Shown one piece after another: positions 26,415 to 38,973 of a stretch of DNA of 48,579 nucleotides. Under the pieces are notes generated by a model. The model was not told the DNA's origin. It did no database searches and saw only the letters and a program-made list of their open reading frames with translations. This DNA is from Paracoccaceae bacterium. GTDB lineage: Bacteria; Pseudomonadota; Alphaproteobacteria; Rhodobacterales; Rhodobacteraceae. The position numbers and the translations under genes are program-made. The stretch covers positions 1-48,579 of the forward strand of contig JAHYIZ010000020.1 in assembly GCA_019429405.1 (NCBI GenBank). Reading direction: 5' to 3'. The number at the start of each line of letters is the position of its first letter. The stretch's first letter is position 1.

Positions 26415-26876
26415 ATGTCTGAGCCAGCCGCCTATACCGAGGCCGATATCCATCTGATTCAGAGGATTATCCCGCATCGCTACCCGTTTTTGTTGATCGA
26501 CAAGGTGCGCGACATCGTGCCCTTCAAGGGTGCGGTGGGGATCAAGAACGTCACTTTCAACGAGCCGCATTTTCAGGGCCATTTCCCGGCTGAACCGGTG
26601 ATGCCCGGTGTCACCATCGTCGAGGCGATGGCGCAAACGTCGGCGGTTGTGGTGGGCATCAGCCTGAATCTGATCGACAAGCCCCTGCTGACATATTTCA
26701 TGGGCATTGATGGCTGCAAGTTTCGCCGCAAGGTGGTGCCGGGCGACGTGCTGGAGCTGCATGTGTCGGTGAAGCGCGGCGGTGGCAAGATCTGGAAGTT
26801 TCTGGGCGAGGCACGCGTGGACGGCCAGCTTGCCGCCGAAGCAGAGTTCACCGCGATGATGGATCTGAAGGGCTAA
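26415..26876 (+). CDS. fabZ: 3-hydroxyacyl-ACP dehydratase FabZ
   Basis: FabZ removes water from 3-hydroxyacyl-ACP in fatty acid synthesis and competes with LpxA for hydroxyacyl-ACP. The 153-residue hotdog-fold protein has [12 protein letters not shown], the catalytic His56 in FQGHFP and Glu70 in TIVEAMAQ. The ATG at 26415 follows GCAGGAG. It precedes lpxA by two bases. In many Gram-negative genomes lpxD stands just before fabZ; here it does not. Confidence 0.95.
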   Translation: MSEPAAYTEADIHLIQRIIPHRYPFLLIDKVRDIVPFKGAVGIKNVTFNEPHFQGHFPAEPVMPGVTIVEAMAQTSAVVVGISLNLIDKPLLTYFMGIDGCKFRRKVVPGDVLELHVSVKRGGGKIWKFLGEARVDGQLAAEAEFTAMMDLKG

Positions 26877-26878
26877 GC

Positions 26879-27673
26879 ATGCGCATTGATGCGACCGCCG
26901 TTGTGCACCCCTCGGCGGTCATCGAACCGGGCGCGGTGATTGGCGCGGGCGCGCGCGTCGGCCCATTTTGCGTGGTCGGCCCGCAGGTCGTGCTGGGCGC
27001 GCGGGTCGAGCTGAAATCACATGTGGTGGTGGGCGGCGAGACCGAAATTGGCGAAGATACGGCGGTGTTTCCCTTCGCGTCGCTCGGCCAGTCGCCGCAG
27101 GATCTGAAGTTCAAGGGCGAGGCCAGCCGCCTTGTCATCGGTGCGCGCAACCGTATTCGCGAGTATGTCACCATGAACCCCGGCACCGAAGGTGGCGGCC
27201 TGGTCACACGGATCGGCAATGATTGCCTGTTCATGGCCAGCGCACATGTGGCGCATGATTGCCAGATTGGCGACCGGGTCATTCTGGTCAACAGCGTCGC
27301 CGTGGCCGGGCATTGCGTGCTGGAAGATGACGTGATCGTGGGCGGGTTGTCGGGGGTGCACCAGTTTGTGCGCATCGGTCGCGGCGCGATCATCGGGGCG
27401 CTGACCATGGTCACCGCCGATGTCATTCCGCATGGCTTGGTGCAGGCGCCACGCGGCGTGCTGGAAGGGCTGAACCTTGTTGGGCTAAAGCGGCGCGGCG
27501 TGTCGAAGGCAGATATCGCCGAACTGCGTGACCTCTATGCGGCGCTCGGCGAAGGCAATTTTCGTGATGCCGCGCGCCGTCTGGCCGACGAAGGCACCCA
27601 GGGGACGTTGGCGCGCGAGGTGCTCGACTTCATTCTCGGCCCGTCCGAGCGCAGCTTTCTGACGCCGCGATGA
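26879..27673 (+). CDS. lpxA: UDP-N-acetylglucosamine acyltransferase
   Basis: LpxA transfers a hydroxyacyl chain from ACP to UDP-GlcNAc, the first lipid A step. The 264-residue protein is a left-handed beta helix of hexapeptide repeats over residues 1-190. The catalytic His lies in ASAHVAHDCQIG, and the conserved VHQFVRIG and MVTADVIPHGLVQ segments are present. A helical C-terminal domain follows. It overlaps lpxI by four bases. Confidence 0.95.
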   Translation: MRIDATAVVHPSAVIEPGAVIGAGARVGPFCVVGPQVVLGARVELKSHVVVGGETEIGEDTAVFPFASLGQSPQDLKFKGEASRLVIGARNRIREYVTMNPGTEGGGLVTRIGNDCLFMASAHVAHDCQIGDRVILVNSVAVAGHCVLEDDVIVGGLSGVHQFVRIGRGAIIGALTMVTADVIPHGLVQAPRGVLEGLNLVGLKRRGVSKADIAELRDLYAALGEGNFRDAARRLADEGTQGTLAREVLDFILGPSERSFLTPR

Positions 27674-28479
27674 CCGGGCTTGCGCTCATTGCCGGGGCGG
27701 GGGCCTTGCCGCGCCTTCTGGCAGGGGCGCTTGGCGAGCCGTTTCTTTTGGCTGAGCTTGAGGGTGCGCCCTCTGAGGTGGCGGGTGCACCGCTGCGGTT
27801 CCGGCTAGAGCGGCTGGTGCCGTTTCTCGACCATCTGCACGCGGTCGGGGTGCGGCGGGTGGTGCTCGCGGGCGCGGTGCGCAGGCCCCGGCTTGACCCC
27901 GAACTGTTCGATGCCCGCACGGCAAGCCTTGTGCCGCGCCTGCTGGCCGCGATGCAGGGCGGCGATGATGCCGCGTTGCGGCTGCTGATCGGGATTTTCG
28001 AGGACTGGGATTTTGAGGTGATCGGCCCCGACCGGGTCGCCCCCGATCTGGTGCCGGGCGCGGGCGTGCTGACCGGTGCGCCAACGCCGCAGGATGAGGC
28101 CGACGCCGCGCGCGCGGCCGCTATTGTGGCCGCGATCGGGGCCGAGGACGTGGGGCAGGGGGCGGTGGTGGTGCAGGGTCTTTGCCTTGCCACCGAGGCG
28201 CTGCCCGGCACCGATGCGATGCTCGACTTCGCCGCGCGCCACCGTGCGATTCTGCCCGATGCCACAGCGCGCGCGGGTGTGCTTTTCAAGGCGCCGAAGC
28301 CGGGGCAGGACCGCCGCGTTGATCTGCCCGCGATTGGCCCTGAAACGGTGTCCCGTGCCGCTGCCGCCGGCCTTGCCGGCATTGCATGGGAAGCGAACGG
28401 GCTGATCTTGCTTGACCGCGCCGCGACGGTGGCGGCGGCGCGCGCGGCAGGGCTCTTTCTGTGGGCGCGCGAGCCATGA
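27670..28479 (+). CDS. lpxI: UDP-2,3-diacylglucosamine pyrophosphatase LpxI
   Basis: LpxI hydrolyses UDP-2,3-diacylglucosamine to lipid X; in Caulobacter it replaces the unrelated LpxH. The 269-residue protein (DUF1009 family) begins LALIAGAGALPRLLA. Near residue 210 it has the conserved VLFKAPKPGQDRRVDLPAIG, whose acidic residue is essential in the family, followed by GPETV. Its place between lpxA and lpxB, overlapping both, fits its step in the pathway exactly. Confidence 0.93.
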   Translation: MTGLALIAGAGALPRLLAGALGEPFLLAELEGAPSEVAGAPLRFRLERLVPFLDHLHAVGVRRVVLAGAVRRPRLDPELFDARTASLVPRLLAAMQGGDDAALRLLIGIFEDWDFEVIGPDRVAPDLVPGAGVLTGAPTPQDEADAARAAAIVAAIGAEDVGQGAVVVQGLCLATEALPGTDAMLDFAARHRAILPDATARAGVLFKAPKPGQDRRVDLPAIGPETVSRAAAAGLAGIAWEANGLILLDRAATVAAARAAGLFLWAREP

Positions 28480-29618
28480 GGTTTTTCGTGATCGCGGGCG
28501 AAGCATCGGGCGACGCCTTGGGTGCTGCGCTGATGGCGGGGCTGAAGGCGCTGGCGCCGGGGGTGCGGTTCGAGGGGGTCGGCGGCCCGCTGATGGCGGC
28601 CGAGGGGCTGGCGAGCCGATTTCCGATGCAAGAGCTGTCGGTGATGGGGCTGTGGGAGGTCTTGCCGAAATACCGCGCCCTGAAACGCCGCATTGCCGAA
28701 ACGGCGGCGGCGGTTGCGGCGGCGCGCCCGGATGCGCTGATCACCATCGACAGCCCCGATTTCTGCCTGCGCGTGGCGCGTGCGGCGCGCGCGGTGCTGC
28801 CAGGCTTGCGCACCATCCACTATGTTGCGCCCTCGGTCTGGGCGTGGCGACCGGGGCGCGCGGCGAAGATGGCGCCGTTCATTGATCATGTGCTGGCGCT
28901 GTTGCCGTTTGAGCCGCCCTACATGACGGCGGCGGGGATGAGTTGCGATTTTGTCGGCCACCCGGTGGTGGCCGAGCCGCGTGCGACGGCAGCCGAGGCG
29001 GCGGAGTTTCGAGAAACCCATATGATCGGCCACGAACAGCCGCTGGTGCTTTGCCTGCCCGGCTCGCGCCGGGGCGAGGTGGCGCGGCTGGGGCCACGGT
29101 TCGATGAAGCGCTGATGCGGCTGCGCGACCGCGAACCGGGGCTGCGGGTGGTTTTGCCGACGGTGCACGGCGTGGCAGGCATGGTGCGCGAGATGACCGC
29201 GCGCTGGCCGGTGGCGCCAATCGTGGTGGAAGCCGGGCCAGACAAACGCGCGGCCTTTGCCGCCGCCAACCTCGCCTTGGCTGCCTCGGGCACGGTCAGC
29301 CTTGAACTGGCGGCTGCGCGGGTGCCGATGGTGATCGGCTATGACATGGCGCCGCTGAGCCGGGTGCTGATCTCGCGCCTGCTGCGAACTGATACGGTGA
29401 CGCTGGTAAATCTCGTATCAGAAACGCGCACGATCCCCGAGTTTATCGGCGCGGCATGCCGCCCCGGCCCGATGGCGGCGGCGCTCTTGCATCTGTTGGA
29501 GGATGAGGGCGCGCGCGCGGCGCAACTGGCGGCGATGGAGCTGACGATGCAGCGGCTGGGCGAAGGCGGCGAGGCGCCGGGGCTGCGCGCCGCGCGCTCG
29601 GTGCTGCGGGTGGTTTGA
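28476..29618 (+). CDS. lpxB: Lipid-A-disaccharide synthase
   Basis: LpxB joins lipid X and UDP-diacylglucosamine to give the lipid A disaccharide. The 380-residue GT19 protein starts FFVIAGEASGDALGAAL and contains FEGVGGPLM, ELSVMGLWEVLP, ITIDSPDFCLRVA, HYVAPSVWAWRPGRA and LPGSRRGEV, all family landmarks. The ATG at 28476 overlaps the lpxI stop. It ends the pyrH-to-lpxB run; a perfect GC-rich hairpin follows 11 bases after the stop. Confidence 0.95.
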   Translation: MRFFVIAGEASGDALGAALMAGLKALAPGVRFEGVGGPLMAAEGLASRFPMQELSVMGLWEVLPKYRALKRRIAETAAAVAAARPDALITIDSPDFCLRVARAARAVLPGLRTIHYVAPSVWAWRPGRAAKMAPFIDHVLALLPFEPPYMTAAGMSCDFVGHPVVAEPRATAAEAAEFRETHMIGHEQPLVLCLPGSRRGEVARLGPRFDEALMRLRDREPGLRVVLPTVHGVAGMVREMTARWPVAPIVVEAGPDKRAAFAAANLALAASGTVSLELAAARVPMVIGYDMAPLSRVLISRLLRTDTVTLVNLVSETRTIPEFIGAACRPGPMAAALLHLLEDEGARAAQLAAMELTMQRLGEGGEAPGLRAARSVLRVV

Positions 29619-29629
29619 GGCGTCACGTC

Positions 29630-29677
29630 GCGGGGGCGCCGCCCCCGCACCCCTGGGGGTATTTGGGCAAAGAAGAA
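29630..29677. repeat. GC hairpin plus Rhodobacterales repeat, copy 2
   Basis: GCGGGGGC (29630-29637) and GCCCCCGC (29641-29648) form an 8-bp stem with a 3-base loop. The core ccctgggggtatttgggc and aaagaagaa follow to 29677. It lies between the convergent stops of lpxB and mnmA, so it may also help end transcription, though no T-run follows. It shares the gggNtatttg core with copies at 4848 and 38941. Confidence 0.55.
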
Positions 29678-29680
29678 ATG

Positions 29681-30811
29681 TCAGCGGGTGCCGGTAATCC
29701 AGCCGCCGCCGAGCACGCGACTGCCATGGGGTGCGTAGAAAACGCAGGCCTGACCGGGGCTGACGCCGTCTTCCGGGGTGATCAACGTCACTTCGGCCTC
29801 GGTGGCTGAAAGCGGGCGCAGTACCGCTTCGCGCGGCGGGCGGGTAGAACGCACGCGCACCAGAACCGGCCATTCGGGGCGCGAGGCAAGCGGTTCATCG
29901 CCCAGCCAGTTGATTTCCTTGAGGGCGATGGTGCGGGTGGCAAGCAGCTCTTTTGGCCCCACGATCACCCGGCGCATGGCAGGGTCGAGTTTGACCACAT
30001 AAAGCGGGTCGCCAAGGCCGCCGATGCCGATGCCGCGGCGCTGACCGACCGTGTAGTGAATCACACCGCGATGCTGGCCGAGCACATTGCCCGCCAGATC
30101 GACGATATCGCCGGGGTCGGCGGCGCCGGGGCGCAGCTTTTCGATTACCGCAGCGTAGTTGCCGTTTGGCACAAAGCAGATGTCCTGACTGTCGGGCTTG
30201 TCGGCAACGCTGAGCCCGTAGCGCGTGGCAAGCGCGCGGGTTTCGGCCTTCGATGCAAGGTGGCCAAGCGGAAAGCGCAGGAAGGCAAGTTGCTCGGGCG
30301 TGGTCGAGAACAGAAAATAGCTCTGGTCGCGATTGGCATCGGCGGCCGAATGCAGCTCGGGGCCATTGGGACCGAGTTTGCGCTGGATATAGTGGCCGGT
30401 GGCCATGCAATCGGCGTCAAGCTCGCGCGCTGTGGCCATCAGATCCTTGAACTTCACGCGCTCGTTGCAGCGGATGCAGGGCACAGGGGTGGCGCCGGCC
30501 AGATAGGCATCGGCAAACTCGTCAATCACCGCCTCGCGAAAGCTCGATTCGTAATCGAGCACATAATGCGCAAAGCCCATCGCTTCGGCGACGCGGCGGG
30601 CATCGTGGATATCTTGCCCGGCGCAGCAGGCGCCCTTTTTGGCCAGCGCTGCGCCGTGGTCATAGAGCTGCAAGGTGATGCCCACGACGTCGTAGCCCTG
30701 ATCTTTCAGCATCGCCGCCACGACCGACGAATCAACGCCGCCCGACATGGCCACCACCACGCGGGTGTCGGCGGGGGCCTTGGGCAGGCCAAGCGAGTTG
30801 AGGGCGGTCAT
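29681..30811 (-). CDS. mnmA: tRNA 2-thiouridine synthase MnmA
   Basis: MnmA thiolates U34 of tRNA-Lys, -Glu and -Gln. The 376-residue protein has the PP-loop [13 protein letters not shown] (residues 18-30) and [11 protein letters not shown] with Cys112, the probable catalytic partner of the Cys in [11 protein letters not shown] near residue 209. It also has the [10 protein letters not shown] loop. The ATG at 30811 is chosen because the domain starts soon after and a promoter candidate lies just upstream; the frame stays open further but unlike the family. It ends 62 bases from the lpxB stop. Confidence 0.94.
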   Translation of the reverse strand: MTALNSLGLPKAPADTRVVVAMSGGVDSSVVAAMLKDQGYDVVGITLQLYDHGAALAKKGACCAGQDIHDARRVAEAMGFAHYVLDYESSFREAVIDEFADAYLAGATPVPCIRCNERVKFKDLMATARELDADCMATGHYIQRKLGPNGPELHSAADANRDQSYFLFSTTPEQLAFLRFPLGHLASKAETRALATRYGLSVADKPDSQDICFVPNGNYAAVIEKLRPGAADPGDIVDLAGNVLGQHRGVIHYTVGQRRGIGIGGLGDPLYVVKLDPAMRRVIVGPKELLATRTIALKEINWLGDEPLASRPEWPVLVRVRSTRPPREAVLRPLSATEAEVTLITPEDGVSPGQACVFYAPHGSRVLGGGWITGTR

Positions 30812-30838
30812 GGGGGTCTCCGGGTCCGGGTCTGCCGG

Positions 30839-30866
30839 AATATAGGAAAATGCGATGCAACCACAA
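30839..30866 (-). promoter_or_regulatory. Candidate promoter of mnmA
   Basis: On the minus strand TTGTGG (30866-30861) and TATATT (30844-30839) are 16 bases apart, 28 bases before the mnmA ATG. The -10 box matches the consensus at five of six positions. Confidence 0.5.
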
Positions 30867-30936
30867 CCCCGCGTTTCACCGCTCCTTAAGGACGCCGGGG
30901 CAAGGTTGCGCCGGTGACTGCTGAAGGGGTGAGCCC

Positions 30937-31224
30937 ATGTATCTGAAAAAAGTCGCAGGCCCGCGCGCCGTGACCTTGCCCGACGGCTCGGTGCTAAGCC
31001 GCGCCGACCTGCCACCGCGCGACACCTGCCGCTGGGTCGCAAGCCGCAAGGCGGTGCTGGTGAAGGCCGTGGCCTGCGGGCTGATTCCCCTCAAGGAGGT
31101 GCTCGAAACCTATGGGGTGAGCGAAGAAGAATTCGCATTGTGGTGCGCAGCAGTGGCAAATCACGGCGAAGCGGCGCTGAAAGTGACCGCATTGCAGAAA
31201 TATCGGCAACCTCCGGTTGAATGA
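30937..31224 (+). CDS. sciP: SciP, CtrA-inhibiting protein (DUF1153)
   Basis: SciP binds CtrA and blocks transcription of CtrA targets in Caulobacter. The 95-residue protein matches the DUF1153 family throughout: [34 protein letters not shown], and the helix-turn-helix region ISxSEEEFxLW-like [10 protein letters not shown] followed by [11 protein letters not shown]. It stands directly upstream of ctrA in the same direction, 85 bases apart, so inhibitor and target are encoded side by side. A plausible GAAGGGG ribosome site precedes the ATG. Confidence 0.92.
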   Translation: MYLKKVAGPRAVTLPDGSVLSRADLPPRDTCRWVASRKAVLVKAVACGLIPLKEVLETYGVSEEEFALWCAAVANHGEAALKVTALQKYRQPPVE

Positions 31225-31252
31225 AACTCAATTTATGCGTTAGTAACACCAC

Positions 31253-31261
31253 GTTAACCAT
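31253..31261 (+). promoter_or_regulatory. Possible CtrA half-site upstream of ctrA
   Basis: GTTAACCAT at 31253-31261 contains TTAACCAT, the CtrA half-site reported for Caulobacter promoters. It lies 49 bases before the ctrA start, with a facing TAAC at 31242-31245. The full TTAA-N7-TTAA box is not present, so autoregulation is only suggested. Confidence 0.4.
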
Positions 31262-31309
31262 TTGCCGCCAAAGTGCCGGTGATCGAGGGATTAATGCGGA
31301 GAACTGAGG

Positions 31310-32023
31310 ATGCGGATTCTTCTGGTTGAGGACGATCCTACGACCTCGCGCAGTATCGAGCTGATGCTGACGCACGCGAATCTGAACGTCTATTGCACGG
31401 ATCTGGGCGAGGAGGGGATCGATCTTGCCAAGCTCTACGATTACGACCTGATCCTGCTTGACCTCAACCTGCCCGACATGAACGGGCATGAAGTGGTGCG
31501 GCAATTGCGGCTGGCACGGGTCGAAACGCCGATTCTCATTCTGACCGGCGCGGACGATACCGAGAACAAGCTCAAGGGGTTCGGCTTTGGTGCTGACGAT
31601 TACATGACCAAGCCCTTCCACCGCGAAGAACTGGTGGCGCGCATTCACGCCATTATCCGGCGGTCCAAGGGGCACGCGCAATCGGTGATCCGGACCGGCA
31701 AGATCGCGGTCAACCTCGATGCCAAGACTGTGGACGCGGAGGGTAAGCCGGTGCATCTGACGGGTAAGGAGTATCAGATGCTGGAGCTTTTGAGCCTGCG
31801 CAAGGGCACCACACTGACCAAGGAGATGTTCCTTAACCACCTTTACGGCGGCATGGATGAGCCCGAGCTGAAGATCATCGATGTGTTCATCTGCAAGTTG
31901 CGCAAGAAGCTGGCCGAAGTGACGCAGGGCGAAAACTACATCGAAACCGTCTGGGGCCGTGGCTATGTGCTGCGCGACCCGAGCCCGGCAATTGTCGAGC
32001 GGCGGATCGCCATGGGCGCCTGA
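31310..32023 (+). CDS. ctrA: Cell-cycle response regulator CtrA
   Basis: CtrA is the master response regulator of alphaproteobacteria; in Rhodobacteraceae it mainly controls motility, gene transfer agents and related traits. The 237-residue protein has a receiver with the acidic pair at 8-9, the phosphoacceptor Asp51 in LLDLNLP, and the Lys in [15 protein letters not shown] winged-helix DNA-binding domain (about 128-225) contains [17 protein letters not shown] and the recognition helix [14 protein letters not shown], essentially identical to Caulobacter CtrA in my memory. The C-terminus ends in GA; in Caulobacter two terminal alanines help ClpXP degradation. Confidence 0.96.
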   Translation: MRILLVEDDPTTSRSIELMLTHANLNVYCTDLGEEGIDLAKLYDYDLILLDLNLPDMNGHEVVRQLRLARVETPILILTGADDTENKLKGFGFGADDYMTKPFHREELVARIHAIIRRSKGHAQSVIRTGKIAVNLDAKTVDAEGKPVHLTGKEYQMLELLSLRKGTTLTKEMFLNHLYGGMDEPELKIIDVFICKLRKKLAEVTQGENYIETVWGRGYVLRDPSPAIVERRIAMGA

Positions 32024-32053
32024 ACACTGGACCGCGCCGCGCCACCGGCCTAG

Positions 32054-36288
<4,235 letters not shown>

Positions 36289-36304
36289 CGGAAAGTTCAC
36301 GAAT

Positions 36305-36319
36305 GTTCTTACAAAGTTC
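36305..36319 (+). promoter_or_regulatory. LexA-type SOS box, GTTC-N7-GTTC
   Basis: GTTC at 36305-36308 and GTTC at 36316-36319 are separated by exactly seven bases. This direct repeat is the LexA operator known from Rhodobacter sphaeroides and other alphaproteobacteria. A third GTTC lies at 36295-36298 (six bases before the first), and GAAC occurs at 36343-36346. The surrounding 70 bases are strikingly AT-rich for this genome and include AATAAT at 36335-36340, a possible -10 box. The box lies 63 bases before a 40-codon gene. Confidence 0.7.
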
Positions 36320-36381
36320 TTTACTTGGTGCCAAAATAATGAGAACAAATACGCAACACATGGGCGCGGGAGGGTTCGATC

Positions 36382-36504
36382 ATGGCTCACAAGGTGAAAG
36401 CGGCGCTGATGCGCGATGCCGGAATGCTCTGGCAAGATGCGCTCGGCCTTGCGGCGCTTGTGGTGATCTTGATGGTCGGCCTGCACCTGCCTGATCTCGT
36501 CTGA
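36382..36504 (+). CDS. 40-residue single-helix membrane protein, probably SOS-controlled
   Basis: I do not recognise the family. The product has a basic N-terminus (MAHKVKAALMRDAG), then WQDAL and one hydrophobic helix (about residues 20-35), ending HLPDLV. The predicted topology is N-terminus inside. GGGAGGG precedes the ATG by seven bases, a LexA-type box lies upstream and an intrinsic terminator follows at 36580, so it forms a self-contained unit. In size, topology and control it resembles SidA of Caulobacter (29 residues, SOS-induced, inhibits division at FtsW). The similarity is in design; no sequence relation is claimed. It could instead be a toxin-like or stress peptide. Confidence 0.65.
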   Translation: MAHKVKAALMRDAGMLWQDALGLAALVVILMVGLHLPDLV

Positions 36505-36579
36505 CCTCTGCCGATTTGCGCTATCGCCAAGCCTCGCGCCCTTCGGGCGCCCTGTCTGTCCCCCGCGATGCGCCAGCCT

Positions 36580-36617
36580 GCCGCCGCCCGAGCCAATGCT
36601 CTGGCGGCGGCTTTTTT
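36580..36617 (+). terminator. Strong intrinsic terminator
   Basis: GCCGCCGCC (36580-36588) pairs with GGCGGCGGC (36603-36611) in a perfect 9-bp stem, followed directly by six T (36612-36617). It ends the transcript of the 40-codon gene, and of any recG read-through, right at the stop codon of the convergent chemotaxis gene. Confidence 0.85.
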
Positions 36618-38023
36618 CAAAACCGATAGCCCAGCCGCAACCCGCCCCAATGGCGCCCCGCCACATGGATCGGCGCCGAGAGGTCTTTCATCAGGGCAAA
36701 CTGCCCGCCCCCCATGTCGCGGCGGTAGATTTGCAGCAGGAACGGCGCGGTCGATGCTGCCGCCCGAAGCCCGACACGATCATCAAACAGGCGGCGGTTG
36801 CGGCAATTGGCGGCGTTCCAGACCGGATCATCGCCTTGCGGATGCGAAAAATGGTTGTTGTGCGTGGGCAGATAGCCGTTGCGGTCAACCGCGGCGCAGA
36901 ACACCACCCGAGGGTCGAGCGCCAGTGCGGGTTCTTGCAACGCGGGTAAAAGTCGGTCGGAAAGCCGCGTGAACGGCGCCATGTGCTGCGCAGGGTCGGT
37001 GCCGGGAATCGGCTGATAGCGGTGGTCGAACAGCGCCGCTTGCACGATGTCGCCGCGCGCAATGGCCGCCTCAAATGCCGCGCCGATTGCTGCGGCGGTG
37101 GCGCGGACATGCGCGATGAGCGGCGCATCGGCGGTGGCGCCGCCAAGTTCGACGGCACCGCAGATCAGCGCTTCGCTATGCGCGGTCAGCGCGTCCATGC
37201 GTGCATGCACGTCGCGCACATCTGCGGCCTGGCCTTCAACCCCTTCGAGAACCGCGTCAAACGCTGGGCGGAAATTCTGGTTTGCGTTACGAACCGCGTT
37301 GGCGCGCGAGGCGATTTCGGTGGCTGCGGTGCGCGTCTGTTGCACTGACCGGCTCATTTCGCCAAGTGCGGCGTCGGTTTGCCGGGTTTCTTCCAGCACC
37401 GCACCGGCGACGGTGGCGGTGGCAGTTGCCTCGTTGCGGAGCGATTCGATTATTTGCGCCAGCCCGCCGATGGCCTCGCCAATCGTTGCGGCGGCGGCGG
37501 AGGTCTTGCGCGACAGATCATTGATCGCCTCGGCGACGACGGCAAAGCCGCGGCCCGCATCGCCCGCCCGCGCCGCTTCGATCTTTGCGTTGATGGCGAG
37601 AATGTTGACCTGTGCCGCGATCGAGCCGATGCCGCTGTTGGAAGCCTGCACGCTGGCCAGCGTACGCTCAACCGTGGCCATGCGCGCATCGACCGATTGC
37701 ACCCATGCCGCCACCGATGCGGTTTGCGGTGCTGCCCCGCGCAGCCGCGCCACGGTATTTTCAACCAGCGCAAAGGTGGTCTCGGCGCTGGTTGACAGCT
37801 CTTCGACGGTGGCGATCACGCGCGTATTGCCATGCGCCACGGCCTCGGCCTCGCTGCGGGCGCGGTGGAGGCGTTCAGACTGCTGCTCTGCCAGCGTATT
37901 GGCACCCTCGAGAAAGCCCGCTACATCAACAATGTCGCGCCCGAGCGCGAGCGCGTTGGCTGCCAGACTGTCGAGCAGCGGGGTGGTGCCCGGCGCGGGG
38001 GTAATGGCGGTGGGCTGAAACAT
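36617..38023 (-). CDS. Soluble methyl-accepting chemotaxis protein with C-terminal sensor region
   Basis: The 468-residue protein has no signal peptide or membrane helix. A long coiled-coil signalling domain occupies the first 300 residues, with the receptor tip around [20 protein letters not shown], which contacts CheA and CheW. Residues about 320-468 form a separate C-terminal region with [45 protein letters not shown] and [15 protein letters not shown] have seen this conserved pattern in alphaproteobacterial receptors but cannot name its ligand. So the order is signalling domain first, sensor last. AAGGA precedes the ATG at 38023. No other che genes are in the window. Confidence 0.85.
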   Translation of the reverse strand: MFQPTAITPAPGTTPLLDSLAANALALGRDIVDVAGFLEGANTLAEQQSERLHRARSEAEAVAHGNTRVIATVEELSTSAETTFALVENTVARLRGAAPQTASVAAWVQSVDARMATVERTLASVQASNSGIGSIAAQVNILAINAKIEAARAGDAGRGFAVVAEAINDLSRKTSAAAATIGEAIGGLAQIIESLRNEATATATVAGAVLEETRQTDAALGEMSRSVQQTRTAATEIASRANAVRNANQNFRPAFDAVLEGVEGQAADVRDVHARMDALTAHSEALICGAVELGGATADAPLIAHVRATAAAIGAAFEAAIARGDIVQAALFDHRYQPIPGTDPAQHMAPFTRLSDRLLPALQEPALALDPRVVFCAAVDRNGYLPTHNNHFSHPQGDDPVWNAANCRNRRLFDDRVGLRAAASTAPFLLQIYRRDMGGGQFALMKDLSAPIHVAGRHWGGLRLGYRF

Positions 38024-38077
38024 GGCGCATCCTTGTCGGTGGTGCACCATCCTGCCACACGGCGGTTTGCGAAAGTG

Positions 38078-38515
38078 TTAAGCCGTGGCCGCCTTCAGCG
38101 CTGCAATGGCGGCATCGAAAGCAAGCAGGATCGAATCGTGCCGGTTGGTAAAGTCACGCGCGGGTTGCAGCACCTCGTAACCCTCGAAAGGCGCGCCCGG
38201 CACCGGCCCCGAACTGCGCAACATGGCGGCAAGCGCGCTTCGCCCGCGTTCCAGTTCGGCAAGGTCGCGCCCGATGATCGCGCCGCCGAGGATCGCCGCC
38301 GAGGCCTGCCCCAGCGCGCAGGCGCGCACGTCTTGCGCGAAATCGGCGATGCGCCCCTCTTGTACGACCACCTGCGCGCTGACCACCGAGCCGCAGAGCG
38401 GCGCGCGCCTGCGCCCTTCGCCTTGTGGTGCTGCAAGCGTGCCAAGGTGCGGAATTGCCGCCGCCAGCGCCAGAATGCGCGGCGTGTAGAGCTTGAAAAG
38501 GTCGGCGTCGCTCAT
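38078..38515 (-). CDS. IscU/SufU-like iron-sulfur scaffold protein
   Basis: The 145-residue protein has the IscU-like fold pattern: a helix with LYTPRILALAAAIPHLG, Cys41 in APLCGSVV, Cys66 in ACALGQASAAIL, and a C-terminal helix. Where IscU has HCSxLA (His then the third ligand Cys), this protein has His126-Asp127-Ser128, so the third cysteine is missing. It may therefore be a variant scaffold or carrier and not a standard one. AAGGAG precedes the ATG at 38515. It is divergent from hisI with about 60 bases between them. Confidence 0.75.
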   Translation of the reverse strand: MSDADLFKLYTPRILALAAAIPHLGTLAAPQGEGRRRAPLCGSVVSAQVVVQEGRIADFAQDVRACALGQASAAILGGAIIGRDLAELERGRSALAAMLRSSGPVPGAPFEGYEVLQPARDFTNRHDSILLAFDAAIAALKAATA

Positions 38516-38578
38516 TGCTTTCGCTCCTTGCGGATGCAGGGTAGATAAAGCGCCAAAGCCGCTATGCAAAGGTGCGCC

Positions 38579-38938
38579 ATGCCGTTTGATGCCACGACAT
38601 TGAAATATGACGCCCAGGGGCTGATCCCGGCGATCGCGCAAGCCGAGGGCACGGGTGAAGTGCTGATGTTTGCCTGGATGAACGCCGAAGCGGTGGCGCG
38701 CACGCTTGCCACCGGGCATGTCACCTATTGGTCGCGCTCGCGGCAGGCGTTCTGGGCCAAGGGCGAAAGCTCGGGCCATGTGCAGCGGCTGGTCGAGATG
38801 CGGATTGATTGCGACCGCGATTGCCTGCTTTTGCTGGTCGAGCAGCGGGGGCCCGCCTGCCACACCAACCGCCGCAGCTGCTTTTACACCGCGCTGCGCG
38901 GCGGCGATGAGGTGGAGATTCTGGCGCCCGAAAAATAG
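38579..38938 (+). CDS. hisI: Phosphoribosyl-AMP cyclohydrolase
   Basis: HisI opens the adenine ring of phosphoribosyl-AMP in histidine synthesis. The 119-residue protein shows EVLMFAWMNAEAVARTL, TYWSRSRQAFWAKGESSGH, the metal-binding DCDRDCLLL and the final Cys in ACHTNRRSCF, which supply the zinc and magnesium ligands. It is the stand-alone form, without the HisE domain. AAAGG precedes the ATG. The intergenic repeat follows directly after the stop. Confidence 0.95.
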   Translation: MPFDATTLKYDAQGLIPAIAQAEGTGEVLMFAWMNAEAVARTLATGHVTYWSRSRQAFWAKGESSGHVQRLVEMRIDCDRDCLLLLVEQRGPACHTNRRSCFYTALRGGDEVEILAPEK

Positions 38939-38940
38939 CG

Positions 38941-38970
38941 CCTCCGGCGGGGATATTTGGCCTGAAGCAG
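38941..38970. repeat. Rhodobacterales intergenic repeat, copy 3
   Basis: cctccggcggggatatttgg followed by cctgaagcag fills the whole gap between the convergent stops of hisI and gluQ. It shares its first 14 bases and the tatttg core with copy 1 at 4848. Confidence 0.6.
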
Positions 38971-38973
38971 ACC

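Noticed and set aside
31218-31262. A full CtrA box (TTAA-N7-TTAA) before ctrA
   Set aside because: The spacing between the TTA-containing elements is not seven bases; only a half-site can be claimed.
37047-38018. A 323-codon plus-strand frame opposite the chemoreceptor
   Set aside because: Low-complexity Ala/Ser/Arg product; the minus-strand frame has the receptor-tip motif.
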